Under the pieces are notes generated by a model. That model was not told the origin of the DNA. It made no database searches and saw only the letters and a list, made by a program, of their open reading frames with translations. The translations under genes and the position numbers were made by a program. A DNA stretch of 64,000 bases from Ferruginibacter sp. (GTDB taxonomy: Bacteria > Bacteroidota > Bacteroidia > Chitinophagales > Chitinophagaceae): the NCBI RefSeq assembly GCF_028288465.1, contig NZ_JAQBNR010000032.1:37223-101222 (forward strand), written 5' to 3'. Shown here piece after piece: positions 56,130 to 64,000 of this stretch (position 1 is its first letter; every line of letters starts with the position of its first letter).

Positions 56130-56474
56130 ATGAGATACCAGGTATACGTTGTTGAATTATCGAAAAAAGTATTTACGGAAAATGCAAAATTCCGGGCTGC
56201 CAATCCGCAGTTTAACGGTGTGTTACAGTGTCTGTATGTAGGCATGACGAGCAAGACGCCTGCGGAAAGATTCATGCAACACAAAACCGGGTATATAAAT
56301 AAAAAAGGGCACAAGCTGTCTGCCAATATTGTGCAGAAATACGGAACCTATTTACGCCCCAGCCTGTATGACCATATCAATCTAAAAGCAATGACCATGC
56401 AGGAAGCGCTGATCATGGAAGAAAAACTGGCCCTGGATTTAAGAAGGAAGGGATATGCGGTTTGGTTTAATTAA
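56130..56474 (+). CDS. GIY-YIG-like nuclease-fold protein
   Basis: 114 residues. The two signature strands are VYVVEL (5-10) and CLYVGMT (34-40), with R47 and the helix-ending HKTG as in the GIY-YIG active site. The loop between strands (KKVFTENAKFRAANPQFNGV) is longer than in most members. The end of the protein carries AMTMQEALIMEEKLALDLRRKGYAVWF, with the conserved Glu of the fold in that helix. No DNA-binding domain is attached. Single gene; role unknown, possibly DNA repair or a mobile-element remnant. Confidence 0.65.
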   Translation: MRYQVYVVELSKKVFTENAKFRAANPQFNGVLQCLYVGMTSKTPAERFMQHKTGYINKKGHKLSANIVQKYGTYLRPSLYDHINLKAMTMQEALIMEEKLALDLRRKGYAVWFN

Positions 56475-56712
56475 TAGTACACCTGCGCCCTGTTTGCACC
56501 GGAAGTAATTGGTATAAATACATCAACAGATTTAATTACCGGAGACCCGCAGGGACTACATCAAACACCGGGCAAAAATTACCGTCGCCTATCTTACCGA
56601 TTTCATCCTTAGTAAAGCCTGTGGTTATCCCATCAGCAGGCCTGTAGGGCGGAGTTATCTTTGTATCGGTGCCTGAAATGAATGTAACACCTGCTATTTA
56701 TTACAATTCCCT

Positions 56713-57015
56713 TTACTCAATTTCCATTTCCAGCAAAGCATAGCTGAGCGATTTACCATGCGTATCCAAAGCCAGCGATGTGGTAACGCCGCCTGACAGT
56801 GCATTGTAACAAACAAAAAGCAACGAAGCAATATTGGGTAGTTCGTAACGGATGACTTCTCCCTGCACGATTTCTTTCAGGTGATCTCTAACTTTTTGTG
56901 CAGTTACTGTTTTACACAACATGATATAATTGGCTTCGTTGTATGGAATCAGCGAAAGCATTAAGGTGTTGCCTTTATCACCGGCACGGCTATGGGCTAT
57001 TTCAAAAAGTTTCAT
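56713..57015 (-). CDS. AtuA C-terminal ferredoxin-fold-like domain protein
   Basis: 100 residues. The N-terminus FEIAHSRAGDKGNTLMLSLIPYN is the diagnostic start of the C-terminal domain of DUF1446/AtuA proteins, in which the same domain is fused to the longer AtuA part. Here it is a separate gene whose ATG overlaps the AtuA stop by four bases (ATGA), so it is translationally coupled. Together they probably form one complex equal to the fused protein. Confidence 0.82.
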   Translation of the reverse strand: MKLFEIAHSRAGDKGNTLMLSLIPYNEANYIMLCKTVTAQKVRDHLKEIVQGEVIRYELPNIASLLFVCYNALSGGVTTSLALDTHGKSLSYALLEMEIE

Positions 57016-58340
57016 GATTCAAATATTTTTACTTGTGGTACAATGAGATTTCTATCAATCAATGTTGATGCAATGCCAATCACTTCATTCACATATTTTC
57101 TTGCACCACCACCACCTGCAGGGCCATTGGTGTACAATGCTTCCACTTCTTCACCTACCAATGCAGCAGCTTCAGCTGTTTGGGCTTTTGCGGCTACACG
57201 CAATCTTACTTCATAGGGTTCACTGGTATTGCTGAAAGTTGTTTTGTGCATTGATTGAACGCCTATAAAATCTATCCGGATATCGCTGAAAAAAGGTTGT
57301 AACCTTTTTTCAATAATTTCGGCAGCCAGCTGCGCTCTTTCATACGCAGCTGCACCAGCATAAGAAATTTCTCCTTCGCCCAGGTAAAAAGCTTTGTAAC
57401 CAATACTTGCTTTGTAGCTGGCAGGTTTTGCAGCACCACTGCCACCTGAAACATGCACCATGTCTTTACCAATTTCTTCAAGATACACGGTAGTAAAATC
57501 AGCAATTACATCCGGTGTAATATATTCGTGAGGGTTCATCACTTCATACAGCAATTGCTCTTTTGCAGTCTGCAGGTTTATCACACCACCCGTACCTTCC
57601 ACCTTACCAATAACAGCAGTACCATCTGCAAATACATCTGCAAACGGGTGACCAAGCGTATCCAGGTTGTCAACTATTTTCTTTACACCATCTGCAAAAT
57701 AACCTCCTGTTATCTGCCCGGCACATTCCAGCAAATGCCCTGTTACAGTGCCTTTGCCCATCAGGTTGTAATTGTCAGTTGCCCATCCAAATTCATGTAT
57801 CATGGGCGCAAGAAACAAGGAGGGATCTGCAACCCTGCCTGTAATAATTATTTGTGCGCCTGCAGCCAGTGCATCCACAATAGGCGCTGCGCCCAGGTAG
57901 GCATTGGCAGAGATGATATTATATTCACTTAGCGGTTTATTATTTTCAAGATCGGTGATGGAAGATTGACTTGCTTCAATAACAGACAGCACATCATCAC
58001 CCGTAATCGCCGCTACTTTTATTTGTATCTGGTGCCCTGTGGCAATGGCTATTATTTTTTTTGCAGCTTCTATGGGATTGGCTGCACCCATGTTGGTAAT
58101 AAGCCTTGTGTTATTTTTTACAAGATGCGGCAATAAGGTGGTTATTCTTTTCTCCAGCAAAGGATCATATCCTTTGGTAGCATCCATCATCTTTCTTTTT
58201 TGCGCCAGGCCAATGGTGCGTTCTGCAAGACATTCCAATACCAGGTAATCAAGTTTCCCTTTCTCCGCAAGTACTACTGCGGGTTCAATCCTGTCGCCCG
58301 AAAAACCTGCGCCACAACCAATTCTTATTTTTTGTTTCAT
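57012..58340 (-). CDS. AtuA/DUF1446-family protein (acyclic terpene utilisation type)
   Basis: 442 residues from the minus-strand ATG at 58340 (MKQKIRIGCGAGFSGDRIEPAVVL). The signature continues with LDYLVLECLAERTIGLAQKRK, NTRLITNMGAANP, ITGRVADPSLFLAPMIHEFGW and GHLLECAGQITGGYF. In Pseudomonas AtuA belongs to citronellol/geraniol breakdown, but the biochemical role of the family is not settled. No other atu genes (geranyl-CoA carboxylase, etc.) are present, so the pathway here is likely a different one. The start overlaps the end of a CitMHS transporter gene by four bases, and the stop overlaps the next gene: a tightly coupled operon. Confidence 0.88.
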   Translation of the reverse strand: MKQKIRIGCGAGFSGDRIEPAVVLAEKGKLDYLVLECLAERTIGLAQKRKMMDATKGYDPLLEKRITTLLPHLVKNNTRLITNMGAANPIEAAKKIIAIATGHQIQIKVAAITGDDVLSVIEASQSSITDLENNKPLSEYNIISANAYLGAAPIVDALAAGAQIIITGRVADPSLFLAPMIHEFGWATDNYNLMGKGTVTGHLLECAGQITGGYFADGVKKIVDNLDTLGHPFADVFADGTAVIGKVEGTGGVINLQTAKEQLLYEVMNPHEYITPDVIADFTTVYLEEIGKDMVHVSGGSGAAKPASYKASIGYKAFYLGEGEISYAGAAAYERAQLAAEIIEKRLQPFFSDIRIDFIGVQSMHKTTFSNTSEPYEVRLRVAAKAQTAEAAALVGEEVEALYTNGPAGGGGARKYVNEVIGIASTLIDRNLIVPQVKIFES

Positions 58341-59632
58341 ATGTGTATAGAGCCTGTTAATAATGCAATAATGGTCATCACAATGGTTGTTCCCCATGCC
58401 CATTTAAAAATAAATCGTTGGTGTTCTCCCAGCTCTACTTCTGCAAGACCAATCAATAAAAAAGTAGACGCTGTAAGCGGACTTAAAGGAAAGCCCACCG
58501 TCATTTGTCCTAGTAAAGAAGCCCTGCCTATTTCTAGCGGATCAACTCCTAATTGTGTGCAGGTATGACTAAGCACCGGAACAACACCATAGTAATAAGC
58601 ATCGGGTGTAAACAGTATACTTGCCGGCATACTAAACACTGCAGTGATAGCAGGAATGAATGAGGCATGTTGCTGCGGAATAAGATTTACCAGCCAGGTT
58701 GCCATAGATGCAATCATTTTAGATTCTGTAAGAATGCCCGAATACACACCTGCGGCGAATATCATTCCTGATACCATAAAAATATTACTGCCATGCGCTT
58801 TCATTACTTTTTGCTGATCGGGCAATTTGCTGTAGTTGATCATCAATGCAATGATGCTTGCTACCACAAATAAAACCGGTGCAGGCACCACGCCCTTCAG
58901 CAAAATGAAGATGAGTGAAACAGTCAGTACCGCATTTACGATCACTAGTTTCGGCCTTCTTAAAGCATGCTGATCATCCGTAAAATTTTCTTTGTGGTGA
59001 TAATTAAACGAAATAATGCCCAGCCGCTTTCTTTCTCTTTTACCAAAAATATAAGCGACAAAAAGTACCCAGCATACGCCACCAATCATAGCAGGTATAT
59101 TTGGGTTGAACAGGTGTACCGCATCTGTATTCAATGTTGACATAGCCCTTACCGATGTGCCTGACCATGGCACCAAATGCATGGGCCCTACACTCAACGC
59201 CACAATGCCCGCAAGTATCAGCCTGTTTATGCCAAGCCTTTTATAAATGGGAAGAAAAGCAGACAGCACAATCATAAAAGTTGCGGTGCCATCACCATCC
59301 AGGTGAACGATCATGGTGAGCAGGGCTGTGCCCACAATTACTTTTAGCGGATCACCTTTTACCGACCGCACAATGAATGCAATTACGGGATCAAACAAAC
59401 CGGCATCCAGCATTACAGAAAAATATAACACCGCAAACATTAACAAGATACCGGTAGGCGCTACCTGCTTAATGCCTGCCAGTGCCATGGTGCCGATTTG
59501 GGAATAATTAAAACCGGCAATGAAAGCAAATACAACGGGAATCGTGACCAACGCTGTTATTACAGACAAACGTTTGGTGATAATGAGCAGCAGAAACACC
59601 ACAATGGTAGAGAAGCCAATTAATGCAAGCAT
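58337..59632 (-). CDS. CitMHS-family organic-acid transporter
   Basis: 431 residues with about 11-12 hydrophobic helices from the N-terminus (LALIGFSTIVVFLLLIITKRLSV) to the end. Landmarks of the CitMHS branch of the ion-transporter superfamily: DGDGTATFMIVLSAFLPIY and PILLGLAEVELG-like end (FLLIGLAEVELGEHQRF). The family moves citrate-metal complexes or other carboxylates with protons. It is the first gene of the operon with AtuA, so its substrate is probably the substrate or product of the AtuA pathway (inference). Confidence 0.87.
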   Translation of the reverse strand: MLALIGFSTIVVFLLLIITKRLSVITALVTIPVVFAFIAGFNYSQIGTMALAGIKQVAPTGILLMFAVLYFSVMLDAGLFDPVIAFIVRSVKGDPLKVIVGTALLTMIVHLDGDGTATFMIVLSAFLPIYKRLGINRLILAGIVALSVGPMHLVPWSGTSVRAMSTLNTDAVHLFNPNIPAMIGGVCWVLFVAYIFGKRERKRLGIISFNYHHKENFTDDQHALRRPKLVIVNAVLTVSLIFILLKGVVPAPVLFVVASIIALMINYSKLPDQQKVMKAHGSNIFMVSGMIFAAGVYSGILTESKMIASMATWLVNLIPQQHASFIPAITAVFSMPASILFTPDAYYYGVVPVLSHTCTQLGVDPLEIGRASLLGQMTVGFPLSPLTASTFLLIGLAEVELGEHQRFIFKWAWGTTIVMTIIALLTGSIHI

Positions 59633-59767
59633 AGAAATAATCGCTTTTGGTTTATAGGTAAGGCTTTCTATTTAAAAATACTTTGCTCAAAGCCATATTG
59701 TTTTAAGCATTCACAGTTGCGTGGCAGAATATGTCGGGTACTCATTACACTGCAACAAATCAGGCCG

Positions 59768-60808
59768 TCAATGTTCTTCAAACTGCAGGTAATCGTTAAA
59801 GAAAGGAAGCAGGTCATTCAGCACCCTGCCATCTGTTGTCCATATCTTATTTGTATGTGTGCCGATATATTCCTCAGCATAATGTTCTATTCCATGATTC
59901 TCCAATTCCTGGCTAAACATACCACACTGTACCGGAAAACGGCTTGCATCATTACGTCCCCAATCCAGCTTAATGGCCTTTAATTTTTTAAGATTGGATG
60001 AATAGGAATCGATCATGTACAAGGGCATATTGCTCCTCCATTTTTGATACACCACGCTATCCACCACCAGGCTGTCACCCACATAATTAAACGGCAGGTC
60101 GATATAGAACGGCGGTTTATTTGCATTGGGAGACCATGCCCTTGCACAGGCAGCAATTACTTTGGGATAATAGGCTTTATCCAGTTCATCTTTTGTTTTA
60201 ATGGCAGCCAGTTGTTTATATGAATCGCTGTTGGGCCCAAACTCTTTTACAAATGCAAGCAAGCCCGGACTCAATGCATATACACTGCCAAACACATCAG
60301 GATATAACATGGCAATTTTTAAAGCACCATAACCACCCATTGAATGCCCGCCAATGCCACGTGCATTTCTATTGGCAATGGTTTTAAAATTCTTGTCCAT
60401 GTAGGCAACCAGTTCCTTTGCTTCAAAGTCGCTCCAGTTGCCAGTAAGTGCAGAGTTGCTGTAAAAACTGCCTGAGTATAAAGTAAAGTGATCAGCAATA
60501 ACAAGTATGTAAGGACGGATTTTGTTTTTTGCAATGCCCATGTCAAGTATGTTTTTCATGTTGGGCGTTATGCTGTCTGTGCCTAAAAAGCCATGCAGAT
60601 AATAAATAACAGGATAATGTTGTTTTGCCTGCGCATAGCCGGGAGGAAGGTAAACAGATATTCGTCTGTCAATATTTTCGCCACCCGTGTTATGCAGGTA
60701 GGTTGACTGTATAACGCTTGTAACAATAGTGCCTGAACTACGTTGGGCGGCAGCAACGCCCATGAAGGCAAAGGATAATAAAACAGCAAGTATCTTTTTC
60801 ATATTCAT
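59768..60808 (-). CDS. Secreted esterase of the esterase-D / S-formylglutathione-hydrolase-like type
   Basis: 346 residues with a signal peptide (MKKILAVLLSFAFMGVAAAQ). Core: SVYLPPGYAQAKQHYPVIYYLHGFLG, nucleophile Ser156 in GIGGHSMGGYGALKIAMLYP, and a C-terminal Asp/His part near GRNDASRF and GIEHYAEEYIGTHTNKIW. Predicted periplasmic carboxylesterase, possibly feruloyl or acetyl esterase type. Starts M1 (60808) or M3 (60802); a palindrome overlaps M1, making M3 attractive. It lies 135 bases upstream of the CitMHS-AtuA operon on the same strand and may feed it with released acids (inference). Confidence 0.88.
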   Translation of the reverse strand: MNMKKILAVLLSFAFMGVAAAQRSSGTIVTSVIQSTYLHNTGGENIDRRISVYLPPGYAQAKQHYPVIYYLHGFLGTDSITPNMKNILDMGIAKNKIRPYILVIADHFTLYSGSFYSNSALTGNWSDFEAKELVAYMDKNFKTIANRNARGIGGHSMGGYGALKIAMLYPDVFGSVYALSPGLLAFVKEFGPNSDSYKQLAAIKTKDELDKAYYPKVIAACARAWSPNANKPPFYIDLPFNYVGDSLVVDSVVYQKWRSNMPLYMIDSYSSNLKKLKAIKLDWGRNDASRFPVQCGMFSQELENHGIEHYAEEYIGTHTNKIWTTDGRVLNDLLPFFNDYLQFEEH

Positions 60809-60828
60809 TACAAATTACGGTTTGTAAT
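60807..60828 (-). promoter_or_regulatory. Palindrome at the esterase start (operator or RNA hairpin)
   Basis: ATTACAAA (60807-60814) and TTTGTAAT (60821-60828) form a perfect 8-bp inverted repeat with a 6-nt spacer, overlapping the first ATG of the esterase. It could bind a repressor or fold in the mRNA over the ribosome site. Confidence 0.4.
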
Positions 60829-61281
60829 TTAAATAACACGGGAAATTCACAGTTCAGGGTTTAGCAGGTGCATTTAAATTGAAGCTATATTTATCAGGCT
60901 ACAGGCAGTGTTGGTGTACCGTCTTCGAATACAAAACTATTGACTGTCGGGGAGCTGCAGTTGTATGTTTTTCACTAATGGCCGACCTCTCATAAAATAA
61001 GGGTATCAGGAAATAACTACTGCAAACTTTAATAATTTAATCAAAATCTCAACAAGTAAAATGGACAGTGCGCTGGTAGTTGGTGAAAAATACACAACCA
61101 CAATTTTCGGAAGAGGCTGGTTTATTTTTCCTGTTTCGGGACAAATGAGAAGAAAAACTTTCCGGGGTCTGCCAGCCTGCTGTATTGTTTCCCTACGCTC
61201 CACTCAACACTGGCCTGCTCAATGAACGTTTAATCCTATTGTTCACACAATTAGATTTATACAGCCTCCTGTGTAGTTAAC
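60829..61281. other. Gene-free spacer
   Basis: About 450 bases between two minus-strand genes. A minus ORF at 61006-61203 has no coding character. Nothing recognised apart from the palindrome at its left end. Confidence 0.4.
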
Positions 61282-61770
61282 TCATTTTATTTCTTCAAAA
61301 ACGCCCGTCTGCCGGTTCTTCCGTACATTATCCCAGTTAAAGTAGCGGCCATTCATGGCAACGTAAACACCAACGGGCAGGCTTTGCGCAAAAGCCAGGG
61401 CACTGCCGAGGTTAAACAATCCATCTGAACTGCCAAATTTAATCGGAATCATCGCACCGGTTAGGATGATGGTTTTATTAATTTTTTTCTGTGCAATTAT
61501 TTTGGCTGTCTCCGCCATGGTATCTGTGCCGTGCGTAATTACAATTTTAGTTTCATCACATTGGTTGCACTGGTGCACAATCAGCTCCCTGTCTTCGGCC
61601 GTCATTTCGAGGCTGTCGATCATCATCAGTGTTCTTATTTCAACAGGAACTTTGTTGCGGCCCATTTCAAGCAGGTCGCTCAGGTGCGTATCTTTAAAAT
61701 ACAGTTGCCCGTTCAGTTCATTGTACTCTTTGTCAAAAGTGCCGCCGGTAATAAATATGCGGATAGCCAT
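61282..61770 (-). CDS. Short asparaginase-domain protein (N-terminal domain only)
   Basis: 162 residues. Contains the catalytic elements of type I/II asparaginases: ITGGTFDK with Thr11, HGTDTM at 80-85 (Thr and Asp), and Lys111 in IPIKFGSSDG. Full asparaginases are 320-350 residues; the C-terminal domain is absent, and the reading frame ends cleanly in VFEEIK, so this is a known short form rather than a broken gene. Reaction could be hydrolysis of asparagine or of another amide; not demonstrated for the short form. Third gene of an operon with the P1 peptidase and class IV aminotransferase. Confidence 0.85.
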   Translation of the reverse strand: MAIRIFITGGTFDKEYNELNGQLYFKDTHLSDLLEMGRNKVPVEIRTLMMIDSLEMTAEDRELIVHQCNQCDETKIVITHGTDTMAETAKIIAQKKINKTIILTGAMIPIKFGSSDGLFNLGSALAFAQSLPVGVYVAMNGRYFNWDNVRKNRQTGVFEEIK

Positions 61771-61833
61771 ATTAATTAGTTTAGATGATGAAGGTAAAAG
61801 AAATTTTTGGGCTTGTTTAATGCAAGAAGTATA

Positions 61834-62655
61834 TCACTCAATTCCCTGCAAGCCGAGCAGCCGTTTAAATATTGTTTTGGTAAGAGTGCCTGGTTTTCCG
61901 TCACCTATCGTGTTGCCGTTGATGTTTAAAACAGGTAACACAATTTTCGTAGTGCTGGTAATAAATGCTTCTTTAATGGCTGCAATTTGCTCCGGATAAA
62001 TAGCGGCTGAGGCTGTGTTCAATCCTGTTAGCTGCAGTATCTTTTTTCGGGTGATACCATGCAGTATATTTTTATCGGGCGTAATGATTTCATCATTGTT
62101 TGTTACAATAAAAAAATTCGACCTCGGGCATTCGCCAATGCCGGATGCACTGTGGTACAATACATCATCTGCATTGTTTTGTTTGATGAAATGCTGTAAG
62201 CGGATGGCCTGCAGGTAATCGATGGTTTTAACATGTGGTAGTTGCCGCTGGTGTACAAACGTTACCAGCCGGGTGCCTTTGTCAAAACCTGTCTTGTCAA
62301 ACGTAAAGGCCGATTGTGTAATAACCAGGTTAGGTTTGCCCAAAGTATAACCATCTTCGGAATAGCCACCGGTAAGCGTAATGCGGATGCCTGAATCAGG
62401 CAGATCATTTTTGTTCATTAGCTGACGGATGATTTCTTTTAAGCCATCGCGGTTAAATGGAACAGTCAAATACATCTCTGCAGCCGAAGCATATAACCTG
62501 TCCAGGTGATCATCTAAAAATACAGGTTCTCCGTGTATGGTCTTAAAAAAATCAAATACGCCATAGCCGCGTTGAACAGACAAATCGCTGATTAAAATTT
62601 TGGCATCTTCTTTCAACACAAAGTCATCATTGATCAATACATAGTTGACACTCAT
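61834..62655 (-). CDS. Class IV aminotransferase
   Basis: 273 residues, fold type IV PLP enzyme (branched-chain aminotransferase, D-amino-acid aminotransferase, or aminodeoxychorismate lyase). Motifs: DLSVQRGYGVFDFFKTIHGEPVFLDDHLDRL, catalytic Lys in HVKTIDYLQAIRLQ, and the phosphate-binding SGIGECPRSNFFIV and LHGITRKKILQL. The exact reaction cannot be assigned, but the absence of folate or Ile/Val genes nearby favours a D- or L-amino-acid aminotransferase (weak inference). Its ATG overlaps the P1 peptidase stop (ATGA), so translation is coupled. Confidence 0.9.
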   Translation of the reverse strand: MSVNYVLINDDFVLKEDAKILISDLSVQRGYGVFDFFKTIHGEPVFLDDHLDRLYASAAEMYLTVPFNRDGLKEIIRQLMNKNDLPDSGIRITLTGGYSEDGYTLGKPNLVITQSAFTFDKTGFDKGTRLVTFVHQRQLPHVKTIDYLQAIRLQHFIKQNNADDVLYHSASGIGECPRSNFFIVTNNDEIITPDKNILHGITRKKILQLTGLNTASAAIYPEQIAAIKEAFITSTTKIVLPVLNINGNTIGDGKPGTLTKTIFKRLLGLQGIE

Positions 62656-63788
62656 TTTTGTATGCGGTTATATTTTTTTAAAATGGGAATTACTTTATCC
62701 AGTGGCAGCGCTTCTATCTTATTTCTGTTGTTACCCACCGTGGTGGTGGCGGTAAACAGCGAATTAATAATTGCTTCTTCGGTGGCTTCAATGACAGCCA
62801 TGAAAAGAGGAGAAATGCTATCGTTTTGCAACAACGGCGTGTTGATCACAGCGGTATTGCTGTTGTAAGGTATCCTCACTTCAGAGGCTGTTGAAAAAGC
62901 AATTACATAATCACCACTGCCGTTGGAGGTAATGCCGCCGGTTTTGCCAAGCCCCAACATAGCACGTTTGGCGAGGCGCACCAGGTTGCGGTTATCCAGT
63001 GGCGCATCCGTTGCAACAATGATCATGCACGAGCCATCTACATTATTCAGCAGCTTATCGCTGAAGTCAAATTGTCCCAGCTCTTCACCTACGGGCGCAC
63101 CTGCAACCTGCAGCACACCACCGAAGTTGGTTTGTACCAAAACGCCTACCGTATAACCTCCAAGGCTTGCCGGCAACTTTCTGGAGGAAGTGCCAATACC
63201 ACCTTTAAAACCAAAGCAAACCGTTCCGGTTCCTGCACCCACTGCACCTTCCTGCACCATATTGGTGCTGGCGTTTTGCAGCGCAGCCAACACGTCTTCT
63301 TTGGTAACATGCCTGCCGCGGATATCGTTTAAATAGCCGTCATTCGTTTCACCCACCACTGCATTCACGGAGGCTACTTTTTCATTACCGGGTTGATTAA
63401 GCGTATATCCAATCAATGCATCCATGGCCACAGGCACGTTCAGTGTATTAGTCAGCACAATGGGTGTCTCAAGGTTGCCCAGTTCATTTACTTGTGTGCT
63501 GCCCGCCAGTTTGCCAAAGCCATTGCCCACATAGATTGCGGCAGGTACTTTTTGCTGAAAGATATTTCCGTCATGCGGCACAATGGCAGTAACACCGGTA
63601 CGAATGCTGTCGCCTTTTATCAAGGTAGTTTGGCCAACTTTTACACCGGCCACATCCGTAATGCTGTTAAACCTGCCGGTTTTCATCACACCAATTTGGA
63701 TACCATAGTCACGTGCCCGTTTACGTTCCTGCGCCTGCAGCAGGCAGGGAGCACACAATAAAAGGATAAAGAGTATTTTTTTACGCAT
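62652..63788 (-). CDS. P1-family peptidase (DmpA-like L-aminopeptidase/D-esterase)
   Basis: 378 residues with a signal peptide (MRKKILFILLLCAPCLLQAQ), unlike the cytoplasmic DmpA. Motifs: ITDVAGVKVGQTTLIKGDSIRTGVTAIVP, GNGFGKLAG, VVGETNDGYLNDI and GAVGAGTGTVCFGFKGGIGTSSRKL, where the Ser at 201/202 follows the self-cleavage site region. Family members release N-terminal residues from amides or small peptides, including D-amino-acid and beta-peptides. Predicted periplasmic; first gene of an operon with an aminotransferase and a short asparaginase, suggesting amino-acid or small-amide scavenging. Confidence 0.92.
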   Translation of the reverse strand: MRKKILFILLLCAPCLLQAQERKRARDYGIQIGVMKTGRFNSITDVAGVKVGQTTLIKGDSIRTGVTAIVPHDGNIFQQKVPAAIYVGNGFGKLAGSTQVNELGNLETPIVLTNTLNVPVAMDALIGYTLNQPGNEKVASVNAVVGETNDGYLNDIRGRHVTKEDVLAALQNASTNMVQEGAVGAGTGTVCFGFKGGIGTSSRKLPASLGGYTVGVLVQTNFGGVLQVAGAPVGEELGQFDFSDKLLNNVDGSCMIIVATDAPLDNRNLVRLAKRAMLGLGKTGGITSNGSGDYVIAFSTASEVRIPYNSNTAVINTPLLQNDSISPLFMAVIEATEEAIINSLFTATTTVGNNRNKIEALPLDKVIPILKKYNRIQK

Positions 63789-63900
63789 ACCTGCAATGAA
63801 ATTTTTTTTAAAGATAAATCATTGCAGGTATTGATGGGGGAGTTTGGGTACTGGTGTAACTCCGGCAGGTAACAGATTAGTATTACCAGCTAGTTTCGCC

Positions 63901-63908
63901 TATTTTTG
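63901..63908 (+). promoter_or_regulatory. Possible -7 box (TATTTTTG) before the last gene
   Basis: Exact TAnnTTTG match, 40 bases before the ATG at 63949. No good -33 TTTG at the expected distance. Confidence 0.3.
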
Positions 63909-63948
63909 AATTGGCAAACACTATTTCGTTTAGCTATAAAATGCTCTT

Positions 63949-64000
63949 ATGATTTACAAAACATCATTGGATAACTTCGCGAAGGGTATAACAATAGGAG
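63949..64000 (+). CDS. Start of a gene cut by the window edge
   Basis: ATG at 63949 opens MIYKTSLDNFAKGITIG and runs off the window without a stop. Divergent from the P1 peptidase, with a TAnnTTTG box upstream. Too short to identify. Confidence 0.4.
   Translation, partial: MIYKTSLDNFAKGITIG

Overview
The window reads as a chromosome segment of a Bacteroidota bacterium, most likely of the Chitinophagaceae type. This is inferred from several secreted proteins with type IX secretion (T9SS) C-terminal sorting domains (type A and one type B/CHU_C), lipoproteins with short Cys-Lys-Lys-like N-termini, a DUF5686 outer-membrane protein, polysaccharide-targeting glycosidases and occasional TAnnTTTG promoter boxes. 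No rRNA, tRNA or CRISPR array was seen.

Layout. 1-8.3 kb: pyruvate node, with the end of a GltD-like Fe-S oxidoreductase, pyruvate:ferredoxin oxidoreductase (nifJ), a dihydroorotate-dehydrogenase-like protein and pyruvate phosphate dikinase (ppdK). 8.5-11.7 kb: two tandem paralogous membrane histidine kinases. 12-14.8 kb: a T9SS cargo protein and two small envelope proteins. 15.4-18.7 kb: a SWIM/SNF2 helicase on the minus strand. 19.1-20.5 kb: a compact AT-rich two-gene operon, TIR-like protein plus caspase-like protease, which looks like a TIR-signalling abortive-infection system of the type IV Thoeris kind. 20.5-21.3 kb: an intact REP-associated tyrosine transposase (RAYT) between mirrored palindromes. 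21.5-44.4 kb: secreted and surface proteins (beta-helix protein, SBBP-repeat type B cargo, vanadium-haloperoxidase-like lipoprotein, M43 metalloprotease, delta-60-repeat protein, GH43 glycosidase), small lipoproteins, a PAS-LuxR regulator, a CBS protein and an FkbM methyltransferase. Between them lie long gene-poor spacers holding decayed copies of the RAYT-associated repeat and a second palindromic repeat.

44.6-64 kb is denser and mostly minus strand: DinB-like protein, lipoprotein, hydroxyisobutyrate-dehydrogenase-type oxidoreductase, alpha/beta hydrolase, DUF5686 protein (plus), GH78 alpha-L-rhamnosidase, an eRF1/host-attachment-like small protein (plus), a zinc-ribbon methyltransferase, and a GIY-YIG-like protein (plus). 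A translationally coupled CitMHS transporter - AtuA - AtuA C-terminal domain operon follows, with an esterase upstream. The last operon is P1 peptidase - class IV aminotransferase - short asparaginase.

The strongest lead is the TIR + caspase pair at 19110-20460. The TIR protein would make a nucleotide signal from NAD+ on phage infection and the caspase-like protease would be the effector. Its hand-sampled base composition is clearly lower in GC than the neighbouring helicase, and it sits next to a transposase, which fits horizontal acquisition. The second lead is the repeat/RAYT family. Two distant truncated copies carry only the first 16-20 codons of the transposase gene, suggesting a non-autonomous repeat unit whose edge lies inside the RAYT reading frame.
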